Source of the DNA: Pseudomonadota bacterium
GTDB lineage: Bacteria; Pseudomonadota; Gammaproteobacteria; Burkholderiales; Thiobacillaceae
DNA length: 37,795 nt
Assembly: GCA_021836225.1 (NCBI GenBank)
Contig: JAKBJA010000023.1
Location: 1 to 37,795, forward strand
Direction of reading: 5' to 3'
Under the pieces are notes generated by a model, which was given only the letters and a program-made list of their open reading frames with translations, did no database searches and was not told the DNA's origin. The position numbers and the translations under genes are program-made. Below are positions 22,356-30,274 of the stretch, piece after piece (within the stretch, counting starts at the first letter, position 1; the number at the start of each line of letters is the position of its first letter).

Positions 22356-22383
22356 TTGTTTTCGGTTGATATACCGAAAACAA
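22356..22383. repeat. 11-bp inverted repeat upstream of the Lys/Gly-rich secreted protein gene
   Basis: TTGTTTTCGGT-like arm (22356-22366), loop TGATAT, and the complementary arm ACCGAAAACAA (22373-22383) form a perfect 11-bp stem in the 164-nt gap after the outer-membrane protein. It ends 39 nt before the next ATG and lacks a following T-run on the plus strand, so an operator or 5' leader hairpin is more likely than a terminator; on the minus strand no gene needs it. Confidence 0.5.
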
Positions 22384-22422
22384 GGTGAGGGAAGGCGTAA
22401 TTTTTAAACAATGGAGAGATAC

Positions 22423-23565
22423 ATGACACACACCGCATTCAATTTCAAAAAACTAATCCTCGCTGGCGGCACCATGTTCGCCATGCTCGCTGTTCCGATG
22501 GCCGTCAATACCATGACCGGCCTTGATCTGGGCGTGATTTCGTCCGCCCAGGCAGCTGAGGATGGCGGTGCCAAGAAGGGCAGCGCCAACAAGGGCGGGG
22601 CAAAGAAAGGTGCCGCCAACAAGGGTGGCCAGGGCAAGGGCGCTGACAAGATTTTCCGCGCTGAGCCCTCGGAAGATAGCGACCGTCCGGTGTGGGCGGG
22701 CGTGAAGGGCGGCAAGTCGGGCGGCGGCGGCAAGCCGGCAGGTGCTGGCAGCAAGAAGGGTGACCTGTTTGGTGACATGGTCGTGCTGCTGCGCGACGCC
22801 AATGGCGTGCCCATCCTGACTGTCGATGGCCTGGTTCAGGTGATCGCTTATGTCTACGATGCGTCCGGCAATCTGGTTCCGCTGAAGGATGCCTCAGGCA
22901 ATCTGGTGATCATTCCCTACAATGCGGAAGGCGATCTGTTGCCCACCGTAACCGTAGGCGGTGTTACCTATGACGTCTATGGCGCCGAAGTCGAACTGGG
23001 CCGCCTGAGCGTGGGCCGTGCGCCGACCAAGGTGCTGCAGCATTCGCTGGATGAAGCGCTGTCCAAGCTGACCGCTGCGGGCGCCGTGATTACGCTGGAT
23101 TCGACCGGCCGTCTTGTTGTGAATGGCGTGACCATCGACTCCCCGCTGGAAAACCTGGCGCTGTATCTGGATTACATGAAAGACGGTTCGATTGCCGGTG
23201 TGACCTTGCCGGCCGGCTTCAACCCCGCTTCGCTGTTTGCAGCGGCTGCGGACAAGACCGGCACCATCACCGTGGACACCGTGGTCTACATGAATTCCAT
23301 CCTGGGGATCAACACGGGCACCACATACTATGACTTCTCCACCACGAACTACGATCGCGCCACGACGTGGAGCACTGCGACCGCAACCGTGCTGGTGCTG
23401 AAGGATGGCGTGTACGTGCCGACCGTGGTGAACCTGTATGAAGCCGTGTTCAGCAGCACCAACTGGGTTGACCCGACCGCAGTGGGTGGGGCGGACGACT
23501 TCGCGGCGGCCGCGAACGACTACCTGCAGGTGATCGAGTTCGTCCACGACAACGCGGTTCGTTAA
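22423..23565 (+). CDS. Secreted protein with Lys/Gly-rich repeats, unknown function
   Basis: A 380-residue exported protein. ATG 22423 has GGAGAGA 4 nt upstream; an in-frame ATG at 22411 is less likely. The signal is long: a basic start, hydrophobic LILAGGTMFAMLAVPMAV, then an extra polar stretch before S-A-Q-A|A-E near residue 44. The mature start is low complexity, with two 10-residue repeats (GAKKGSANKG, GAKKGAANKG) and then Lys/Gly, followed by ADKIFRAEPSEDSDRPVWAG. After a second Gly/Lys run, residues ~115-380 look globular and beta-rich, including the internal repeat DASGNLV (twice) and TVTVGGVTYDVYGAEVELG. No Cys is present. I recognise no family. It is preceded by the three-barrel protein and followed by another secreted Gly-rich protein, so a cell-surface or matrix component is an attractive inference. 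Confidence 0.8.
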   Translation: MTHTAFNFKKLILAGGTMFAMLAVPMAVNTMTGLDLGVISSAQAAEDGGAKKGSANKGGAKKGAANKGGQGKGADKIFRAEPSEDSDRPVWAGVKGGKSGGGGKPAGAGSKKGDLFGDMVVLLRDANGVPILTVDGLVQVIAYVYDASGNLVPLKDASGNLVIIPYNAEGDLLPTVTVGGVTYDVYGAEVELGRLSVGRAPTKVLQHSLDEALSKLTAAGAVITLDSTGRLVVNGVTIDSPLENLALYLDYMKDGSIAGVTLPAGFNPASLFAAAADKTGTITVDTVVYMNSILGINTGTTYYDFSTTNYDRATTWSTATATVLVLKDGVYVPTVVNLYEAVFSSTNWVDPTAVGGADDFAAAANDYLQVIEFVHDNAVR

Positions 23566-23620
23566 TGAAGTCCACTGGGCGGCCCGCCGCCCAGTGGACC
23601 TCAGCAACAGGAGTTACAGC

Positions 23621-23950
23621 ATGAACGTTTACAGCAAATGGGCAACGATCGCGTTGCTGGCTGCAGGCCTGGCAACGGGCACGGCAACCGCCTACGCGGC
23701 CGACAGCCACGACGACGGCCATTCTTCCGGCCATACGTCAGGCGGCAAGGGCAAGGGGCCGAAGTACATGGGCGGCGACCGTGGCAGCAGCCACAGCAGC
23801 AGCGCCCACAAGGGCGGCAGTTCGCACCATGACGGTTCGCAAGGCGGCAGCAAGTCGGCGGAAAGCAAGATTTTCCACGGCAAGTCTGGTGGGGCCGGCG
23901 GCCATGAAGACGGCGGCCATGAAGACGGCGGCACCGAGCACACCCATTGA
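23621..23950 (+). CDS. Secreted His/Gly/Ser-rich protein
   Basis: A 109-residue exported protein. ATG 23621 has CAGGAG 7 nt upstream; the signal peptide is KWATIALLAAGLATGTATAYA with cleavage before A-D-S-H. The mature ~85 residues are disordered: His, Gly, Ser, Lys and Asp dominate (HDDGHSSGHTSGGKGKGPKY), with a tandem GGHED pair near the end and a final H-T-H. The His content suggests metal (Zn/Cu/Ni) binding. It contains S-K-I-F-H-G, similar to D-K-I-F-R in the preceding secreted protein, a possible shared docking motif. It follows that gene by 55 nt and precedes a strong terminator, so the two form one unit. No known family recognised. Confidence 0.78.
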   Translation: MNVYSKWATIALLAAGLATGTATAYAADSHDDGHSSGHTSGGKGKGPKYMGGDRGSSHSSSAHKGGSSHHDGSQGGSKSAESKIFHGKSGGAGGHEDGGHEDGGTEHTH

Positions 23951-23970
23951 TCGGCAGGCTGTTGCAGGGG

Positions 23971-24002
23971 AAAGGGCACACGGTTCGTGTGCCCTTTTCT
24001 TT
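23971..24002 (+). terminator. Rho-independent terminator
   Basis: A perfect 12-bp stem, AAAGGGCACACG with CGTGTGCCCTTT, loop GTT, followed by TCTTTTTT. It ends the unit of secreted proteins. Between here and 24196 (about 195 nt) I see no gene. Confidence 0.92.
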
Positions 24003-24196
24003 TTTGCGGACCGGGTTTCTGGGCGAACGGCTTTCCGGCCGTTGAAACAGACTGTCACACACCGAAACGTGCAGGACACGCTGCAGACACCTCGCCCGTT
24101 CAAGATGCACCCCATCAGCAGACGCGAGCGCATCGACAGGCGAACGCAGCACGCTGAGCAACACGTTCTGTTTTAATCTTCAAAAGGAAACCGGTT

Positions 24197-24367
24197 ATGA
24201 AAAGCGTTCTTCAAGTTGCAGTCCTCACTTCCCTGCTCGCCTCGTTCTCGGCATTTGCCCACCACCCTGCCGAAGACATCGTCGATGAAGACATCTATCT
24301 GATGATCGATGCCAATGTGGCGGACACCCCGCATGCCGACCTGGATTTCTCCAGCATGGGGCGTTAA
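24197..24367 (+). CDS. Small secreted acidic protein of unknown function
   Basis: A 56-residue protein. ATG 24197 has AAGGA about 9 nt upstream. The first 21 residues are a signal peptide (Met-Lys-Ser, hydrophobic LQVAVLTSLLASFSAFA) with cleavage before His-His-Pro-Ala. The mature ~35 residues are acidic: EDIVDEDIYLMIDANVADTP and then HADLDFSSMGR. His22, His23 and many Asp/Glu give possible metal ligands. It is separated from the preceding unit by a terminator, so it should have its own promoter; queD converges from the right with 18 nt between stops. No family is assigned from motifs. The signal peptide and good start make it very likely a real gene. Confidence 0.65.
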   Translation: MKSVLQVAVLTSLLASFSAFAHHPAEDIVDEDIYLMIDANVADTPHADLDFSSMGR

Positions 24368-24385
24368 GCGCAGCAGCAAACCGGG

Positions 24386-24739
24386 CTAGCCGCGGTAGAC
24401 GCAGCCCGAGTCGTGGGTTTCCATCACCCTGACCGCGCTCAGACCGGGCAGCGCGGGCTTGAGCTGCTGCCACAGCCACACCGCCAGGTTTTCGCTGGTG
24501 GGGTTTTCCAGCCCGGCGATGTCGTTCAGATTACGATGATCGAGCGCGACATGGATCGGCTGCCAGGCCGCCTCGATGTCGGCGAAGTCGAGCACCCAGC
24601 CGAGCGCGGGGTCGATCTCGCCGCTGACCGTGAGCTCGACCCTGAACGAATGGCCGTGCAGGCGCGAGCAGGGATGGGTGTCGGGCAGCGCGGGCAGGCG
24701 CCGCGCGCATTGCAGGTGGAAGATGCGGAAGATGTCCAT
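24386..24739 (-). CDS. queD: 6-carboxytetrahydropterin synthase (QueD family)
   Basis: A 117-residue cytoplasmic enzyme of the PTPS/QueD fold that makes 6-carboxy-5,6,7,8-tetrahydropterin in queuosine and other 7-deazaguanine synthesis. The zinc His are seen in FHLQCARRL and CSRLHGHSFRVEL (H-G-H), with the catalytic Cys in PDTHPCSRLHGH. VLDFADIEAAWQPI, LDHRNLND and PTSENLAVWLWQQL are the family's conserved C-terminal half. The final VMETHDSGCVYRG contains the Glu that holds the pterin. It is an isolated gene here; other que genes are not in the window. ATG at 24739 is the only reasonable start. Confidence 0.92.
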   Translation of the reverse strand: MDIFRIFHLQCARRLPALPDTHPCSRLHGHSFRVELTVSGEIDPALGWVLDFADIEAAWQPIHVALDHRNLNDIAGLENPTSENLAVWLWQQLKPALPGLSAVRVMETHDSGCVYRG

Positions 24740-24856
24740 GCGGCATTCTCGCGCAAGTCATCCATGCTGGCTATGCAGATGCGAACGAACTTCGCTCCGC
24801 CAGAAAGCGCAAGATGGCCTGCAAGGGGCACCCGCCAGCCGGGCCCTGAGGACCGT

Positions 24857-25081
24857 TCAGCCCTGACAGCACCCTTCCTGTTTGCTGCCCGCCTGTATCG
24901 GCGGACACGGCACCGTGCCGTAAGAGCAGAACACGCAACAGTCTCCCGGCAGGGGCATCAACACCGTTTGACATGCCTCGCACTCGTAATACCACTGGTA
25001 GGCGTCGGTGGGCATGATTTCGGTCTTGACGTGGCCACAGAGGGGACAGGTCAGGGTGGATTCGAGGGTGATGGTGCTCAT
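24857..25081 (-). CDS. Small Cys-rich GDCCVFCSYG protein of mer loci
   Basis: A 74-residue cytoplasmic protein with nine Cys: CPLCGH near the start, CEACQ, the motif GDCCVFCSYG, then PCPPIQ and a final CC. Short proteins with GDCCVFCSYG occur near mercury and other metal-resistance genes, probably as zinc-ribbon-like metal-binding proteins; their function is unproven. The ATG overlaps the second merP stop as ATGA (25078-25081), so the pair is translationally coupled. A 117-nt gap without a clear terminator precedes queD. Its conservation of all Cys pairs indicates a real gene. Confidence 0.8.
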   Translation of the reverse strand: MSTITLESTLTCPLCGHVKTEIMPTDAYQWYYECEACQTVLMPLPGDCCVFCSYGTVPCPPIQAGSKQEGCCQG

Positions 25082-25365
25082 CGGGCCGCGCCTTTGACGG
25101 ACGAGGGGTAGCCCGCATCGGCCGTGGCGCGGGAGAGTTGATTCACGCTCACCCTGGCGTCATCGAAGATCACAATGGCCTGCTTTTTGTCGTAATCGAC
25201 TTCCGCGCGGGTCACGCCCTCCACCTGGGTCAGCGCTTTCTTCACCGTAATGGGACACGCCGCGCACGTCATGCCAGGTACGGCCAGGGTGACGGTCTTC
25301 TGCGCAGCCAGGGCGGGGGTGGATATCGCGACCAGCACAGCCGCCAGAATGGTTGAAGTGTTCAT
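25078..25365 (-). CDS. merP: Second periplasmic mercury-binding protein, MerP-like
   Basis: A 95-residue exported protein: signal peptide STILAAVLVAISTPALAA, then an HMA domain with VPGMTCAACPITV, the canonical MerP metal site of two Cys, and the typical end ATADAGYPSSV. It delivers Hg(II) to MerT in the periplasm. It is more canonical at the metal motif than the first merP (GMYCEVC) and about half its residues match by eye. Its start is 9 nt after the stop of a merT remnant (25375), and its own stop overlaps the GDCCVFCSYG gene. This is the same merT-merP order as the intact operon, so the pair is the surviving part of a second mer module. It could also supplement the first MerP. Confidence 0.9.
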   Translation of the reverse strand: MNTSTILAAVLVAISTPALAAQKTVTLAVPGMTCAACPITVKKALTQVEGVTRAEVDYDKKQAIVIFDDARVSVNQLSRATADAGYPSSVKGAAR

Positions 25366-25374
25366 ACAGCCTCG

Positions 25375-25431
25375 TCAATAGAACAACGATGCATACCAGG
25401 GAAAAGCCAGCAGCAGCCCGTCGGCTGTTTT
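25375..25431 (-). pseudogene. 3' remnant of a second merT
   Basis: Between the merA stop and the second merP an open fragment on the minus strand reads GLLLAFPWYASLFY and then stop TGA (25377-25375). This matches the C-terminus of MerT (the intact copy ends LIALALAFPSLAPLFY, then stop). It is in another frame than merA and lacks a start, signal pair or other MerT parts. The next gene is merP 9 nt on, as merP follows the intact merT by 12 nt. A deletion that joined merA to the end of an old merT explains the layout. Confidence 0.7.
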
Positions 25432-25432
25432 G

Positions 25433-27369
<1,937 letters not shown>

Positions 27370-27381
27370 GGCGAAACTCCT

Positions 27382-27738
27382 TTAGTAGAACAATGGGGCG
27401 AGGCTGGGGAAGGCCAGAGCGAGCGCAATGAGCACGGCCACGACCCAGAACAGCACCTTGTAGACCCGGTTTGTCTGGGGCATGGCGCACAGGGAGCCTG
27501 GTGTGCAGGCAGCAGCGGCCGGGACGCGATAAATTTTTTTCCAGGCGAAGAACAGGGCGATGACGGCTGCCCCGAGGAAGTAAGGCCTAAACGGTTCCAG
27601 CACGGCGAGATTCGCCACCCAGGCGCCGCCAATGCCCAGCATGACCAGCACCAGGGGACCAACGCAGCACAGGGAGGCGGCGATGGCAGCGATGACGCCG
27701 CCGATGAGCGGCAAACGCCCGGTTTTCTCTTGCGACAT
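27382..27738 (-). CDS. merT: Mercuric ion transporter MerT
   Basis: A 118-residue inner-membrane protein with three hydrophobic segments that carries Hg(II) into the cytoplasm for MerA. The first helix has the Cys-Cys pair (Cys24-Cys25 in ASLCCVGPLV); a second pair (Cys78, Cys84 in AACTPGSLC) is in the cytoplasmic loop, both typical of MerT. The end LAFPSLAPLFY matches the family. I choose ATG 27738 (Met-Ser-Gln-Glu-Lys) because AAGGAGG is 5 nt upstream and it lies inside the mer promoter transcript; an in-frame upstream Met at 27786 is in the operator. First gene of merT-merP-merA, divergent from merR. Confidence 0.95.
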   Translation of the reverse strand: MSQEKTGRLPLIGGVIAAIAASLCCVGPLVLVMLGIGGAWVANLAVLEPFRPYFLGAAVIALFFAWKKIYRVPAAAACTPGSLCAMPQTNRVYKVLFWVVAVLIALALAFPSLAPLFY

Positions 27739-27768
27739 GTCGCCTCCTTCTTGGATAGGGTGTCGCAA

Positions 27769-27799
27769 GCTTAAGTGCCGTACCATACTACGGTGTCAA
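27769..27799 (-). promoter_or_regulatory. mer operator/promoter
   Basis: On the minus strand, TTGACA (27799-27794) is the -35 and TTAAGC (27774-27769) the -10, with the 19-nt spacer typical of MerR-controlled promoters. The spacer holds the dyad CCGTAGTATGGTACGG (27778-27793), the same 16-nt length as known mer operators with 5-bp arms. MerR bound here represses, then twists DNA on Hg(II) binding to align the boxes. merR starts on the other strand 24 nt beyond. Confidence 0.9.
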
Positions 27800-27822
27800 G
27801 CACAATTAATTTAGGAGGCCAC

Positions 27823-28239
27823 ATGACCACTCAGGGACAGACCATCGGGGCCTTGGCGCGCGAGGCAGGCGTCAACGTCGAAACGATCCGCTTCTATCAG
27901 CGCCGCGGCCTGTTGATCGAGCCGGACAAACCCCTGGGCGGCATCCGCCGCTACGGCGAGGCCGAGGTGGCGAGGATACTGTTCATCAAGGCGGCCCAGC
28001 GCATCGGCTTCACGCTGGACGAGATTGCGCAGCTCCTGCAGCTGGACGACGGCACCCGCTGTTCGGAAGCGCGGACGATCGCCGAGCACAAGCTCGCCGA
28101 CGTGCGCCAGCGTTTGCAGGACCTGCAGCGCATCGAAGCGGCGCTGGCACAGCTGGTGGATCGCTGCGCCAGCCGGCGCGGCCAGGTAAGCTGCCCGCTG
28201 ATCGACGCGCTGCAGCCCACCGCCCCCGTGACCAGATGA
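27823..28239 (+). CDS. merR: Mercury-responsive regulator MerR
   Basis: A 138-residue dimeric DNA-binding sensor. N-terminal winged helix ([20 protein letters not shown]), a coiled-coil dimer helix ([20 protein letters not shown]) and three Cys at 80, 115 and 124, two residues offset from the Hg(II)-binding Cys82, 117 and 126 of classical MerR. The motif around Cys124 is [11 protein letters not shown] 27823 is preceded by TTAGGAGGCC, 5 nt away; an in-frame ATG at 27775 lies in the operator and is unlikely. It is divergent from merT and shares the operator. Its TGA abuts the stop of the minus-strand reductase with no base between (TGATCA, 28237-28242). Confidence 0.95.
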   Translation: MTTQGQTIGALAREAGVNVETIRFYQRRGLLIEPDKPLGGIRRYGEAEVARILFIKAAQRIGFTLDEIAQLLQLDDGTRCSEARTIAEHKLADVRQRLQDLQRIEAALAQLVDRCASRRGQVSCPLIDALQPTAPVTR

Positions 28240-29376
28240 TCAGGCCACGATGTCCTTGGCCAGGGCGTTGCGCCGCCCGGTTTCGCTGCCGGTGAGCGCG
28301 AAGCCCTGCAAACGGCCGGCTTCATCGAGGTGCAGCGCGCATACGCCGGTGTCGCTGCATTCGACCTTCCAGCTGCCGGTCGCGCCGATGCGGGGCGGCA
28401 GCACCGCCACCGGGTGCGCTGGTGTCTTCACCATCACCGGCATCGCCGGATACACCACCGGCGTCGGCGTGCCGGTAAGCGTGGCGGCAAGCGCGCGCGC
28501 CTGCACCATCAGCGGCTGCACGTAGGGCAGGTTCAGGCCGTCGACTTCGGCGCAGTCGCCCATCGCGTACACATTAGCCACGCTGGCTTCCAGCAGGCGG
28601 TTGGTCTGGATGCCGCGCCCGACCGTGATGCCAGCCGCCTGCGCGAGCTGGGTGCGCGGCTTCAGGCCGATCGCCGACAGGACGACATCCGCCGCGACGG
28701 TTTCGCCGTTGTCGAGCGTGACCCGGTAGCCGTCCGACATGCGCTCGACGCTCTTGCCGGTGCGCCCGAAATGCCAGCGCACCCCCAGTGCGGCGAGGCT
28801 GTCGGCCAGACGCTGCCCGGCTTCGACCGGCAGCAGCCGCTCCAGCGGCCACTCGCCCAGATGCACCACGTCGACGGTGTAGCCGGCGTGCACCAGATCG
28901 TTGGCGAACTCACAGCCGATGAGGCCGCCTCCGAGCACGGCGATGCGCTTCTTGCCGTCGATGGCGCTGCGGAAAGCCGCATAATCGGCCAGGTCGTTCA
29001 CCGCCAGCACGTCGCCCGCGCCGCTGCCGGAAAGCCCATGCGGAAACGGGTCTGCGCCGAGTGCGAGCACCAGCTGGTGGTATTCCAGCTCGCCGCCATC
29101 GGTATGAATGCGTTGCCCCTGCGTGTCGATCGCCACCACACGGGTATGTGTCAGCACCATCGCGTTCTGGTCCGCCGCCATCTTCTCGGCGCTGGCGCTG
29201 GCCAATGCCGCAGCGGTCCGGCCGGTGGCGAACGCGTTCGACAGGTTGGGCTTGGAATAGAACGCGCCGTCGTCCGCGGTGACGAGCGTGAGCGGCGTGG
29301 TCGCGTCGCGCTTGCGGATCTCCTTCAGCAGGGTGTAGCCGGCAAGGCCGGAACCGACGATGACGATGGGGTGCAT
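28240..29376 (-). CDS. Rubredoxin reductase-like NAD(P)H flavoprotein
   Basis: A 378-residue cytoplasmic FAD protein of the pyridine-nucleotide-disulfide oxidoreductase family, without redox-active Cys pair. The N-terminal FAD fold is VIVGSGLAGYTLLKEIRKRD; the NAD fold is AVLGGGLIGCEFANDLVHAG; the second FAD motif is NVYAMGDCAEVDG. A small C-terminal domain of ~80 residues completes it. Together with rubredoxin and rubrerythrin upstream on the same strand, it most likely transfers electrons from NAD(P)H to rubredoxin. ATG 29376 has AGGAG 5-6 nt upstream. It is 61 nt after rubredoxin with a GGGAGG/CCTCCC hairpin in between. Related nitrite/other rubredoxin-independent oxidoreductases cannot be excluded. 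Confidence 0.88.
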   Translation of the reverse strand: MHPIVIVGSGLAGYTLLKEIRKRDATTPLTLVTADDGAFYSKPNLSNAFATGRTAAALASASAEKMAADQNAMVLTHTRVVAIDTQGQRIHTDGGELEYHQLVLALGADPFPHGLSGSGAGDVLAVNDLADYAAFRSAIDGKKRIAVLGGGLIGCEFANDLVHAGYTVDVVHLGEWPLERLLPVEAGQRLADSLAALGVRWHFGRTGKSVERMSDGYRVTLDNGETVAADVVLSAIGLKPRTQLAQAAGITVGRGIQTNRLLEASVANVYAMGDCAEVDGLNLPYVQPLMVQARALAATLTGTPTPVVYPAMPVMVKTPAHPVAVLPPRIGATGSWKVECSDTGVCALHLDEAGRLQGFALTGSETGRRNALAKDIVA

Positions 29377-29399
29377 AAATAACTCCTGAATTCAGATTG

Positions 29400-29424
29400 C
29401 GGGAGGCGCACCAAGCACCTCCCG
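29400..29424. other. Intercistronic hairpin between rubredoxin and its reductase
   Basis: Arms CGGGAGG (29400-29406) and CCTCCCG (29418-29424) pair perfectly over 7 bp in the 61-nt gap between the two genes. There is no T-run, so I read it as a possible mRNA processing or stability element that would favour rubredoxin over reductase, not a terminator. Confidence 0.4.
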
Positions 29425-29437
29425 GTACAGCTGACGA

Positions 29438-29611
29438 TCAGACCGCGGTGACTTCGATCATCTCGAAATCGGTCTTGGAGACGCCGCAGTCCGGGCATTC
29501 CCAGCTCTCCGGCACGTCTTCCCAGCGGGTGCCGGGGGCGATGCCGTGCTCCGGGTCGCCTTTGGATTCGTCGTAGATGTAACCGCAAACGATGCATTGC
29601 CAAGCTTTCAT
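29438..29611 (-). CDS. Rubredoxin
   Basis: A 57-residue cytoplasmic electron carrier. The Fe(Cys)4 site is complete: Cys6 and Cys9 in [10 protein letters not shown], Cys39 and Cys42 in CPDCGVSK. I start at 29611 (Met-Lys-Ala-Trp-Gln) because an upstream in-frame ATG at 29626 lies within the likely ribosome-binding site AAAGGA. The aromatic core (Trp4, Tyr11, Tyr13, Trp30, Trp37) is typical. It lies 41 nt after rubrerythrin and before the reductase gene, forming a compact operon for peroxide reduction. Confidence 0.96.
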   Translation of the reverse strand: MKAWQCIVCGYIYDESKGDPEHGIAPGTRWEDVPESWECPDCGVSKTDFEMIEVTAV

Positions 29612-29652
29612 GATGGGTCCTTTCAATTATCAAATAGTCTTCAGTGATCCGC

Positions 29653-30126
29653 TCAGGCGGCAATCGCGTCTTTTTGCGCCTGATAGTGCTTCGCGTGCTT
29701 CTCTTCGACCTTAGCCAGCGCGGCGAAGCGCTTGGCGGCCTTTTCCAGCACGCTCTTGAACATTTCGGCATGCTCCTTCGATTCGGCGATCTGCTCGTCG
29801 ATCTCGGCCACCGCGGCGGTGTTGCCCTCGATCATCGCCTCGTGGCGGAACTTGGGATACATCTCGGTGTACTCATGGGTCTCGCCATCGATTGCGTACT
29901 GCAGGCACTTGGCCGGCGTCATGGTCTCGTCGGAAAAGAGCAGCTCGGCGTGGCCAAAGGCGTGCAGCATTTCCTGCGCGGCGGTGTCCTCGAACACCTT
30001 GGCGGTCGCTTCGTCGCCCACCTTGCGGCACTGGCGCGCGAACCACATGTACTTGATGTGGGCCATGGATTCGCCGGCAAAGGCGGCTTCGAGGTTCTGG
30101 ATGGTCGGGGACTTCGTGTTCTGCAT
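29653..30126 (-). CDS. Rubrerythrin, ferritin-like domain only
   Basis: A 157-residue di-iron protein of the ferritin fold that reduces hydrogen peroxide with electrons from rubredoxin. The Fe ligands are seen as Glu in AGESMAHIKYMW, Glu/His in AAQEMLHAFGH, and Glu/His in ESKEHAEMF, with further Glu between. The usual C-terminal rubredoxin-like FeCys4 domain is missing; instead a separate rubredoxin is encoded next. ATG 30126 has CAGGAG 6-7 nt upstream. First gene of the rubrerythrin-rubredoxin-reductase operon. Such proteins serve aerobic or microaerophilic bacteria as peroxide scavengers. Confidence 0.95.
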   Translation of the reverse strand: MQNTKSPTIQNLEAAFAGESMAHIKYMWFARQCRKVGDEATAKVFEDTAAQEMLHAFGHAELLFSDETMTPAKCLQYAIDGETHEYTEMYPKFRHEAMIEGNTAAVAEIDEQIAESKEHAEMFKSVLEKAAKRFAALAKVEEKHAKHYQAQKDAIAA

Positions 30127-30143
30127 GATTCGCTCCTGTGTGG

Positions 30144-30242
30144 TTGATTCGCAATGTCAATCAAGACAGGAGCGATATTAGAGATCATCAATATATTGAT
30201 CTAACGGAAAATCTGGATAAATACGATTGACAACATCAATCG
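30144..30242. promoter_or_regulatory. Repeat-rich regulatory region upstream of rubrerythrin
   Basis: Three inverted repeats with TTGAT/ATCAA-like halves: TTGATT (30144-30149) with AATCAA (30159-30164), ATCAATATATTGAT (30187-30200, perfect), and CGATTGACAACATCAATCG (30224-30242, perfect 7-bp arms). None has the exact TTGA-N6-TCAA spacing of an FNR site. They may bind a redox or NO sensor that controls the peroxide-scavenging operon. The gap 30127-30274 has no gene. Confidence 0.45.
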
Positions 30243-30274
30243 ATTTTCATGACGCCAGTGGCAACCTGAATCGC

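Noticed and set aside
24776..24805. GCGAA/TTCGC hairpin as terminator for the GDCCVFCSYG gene
   Set aside because: The stem is only 5 bp and no T-run follows on the minus strand.
27775..27822. Longer MerR start at 27775
   Set aside because: It would begin within the mer operator; the ATG at 27823 with AGGAGG fits the family length.
30187..30242. FNR box upstream of rubrerythrin
   Set aside because: The TTGA and TCAA halves at 30227-30239 are 5 nt apart rather than 6, and ATCAATATATTGAT has the halves in reverse order, so I list them only as inverted repeats.
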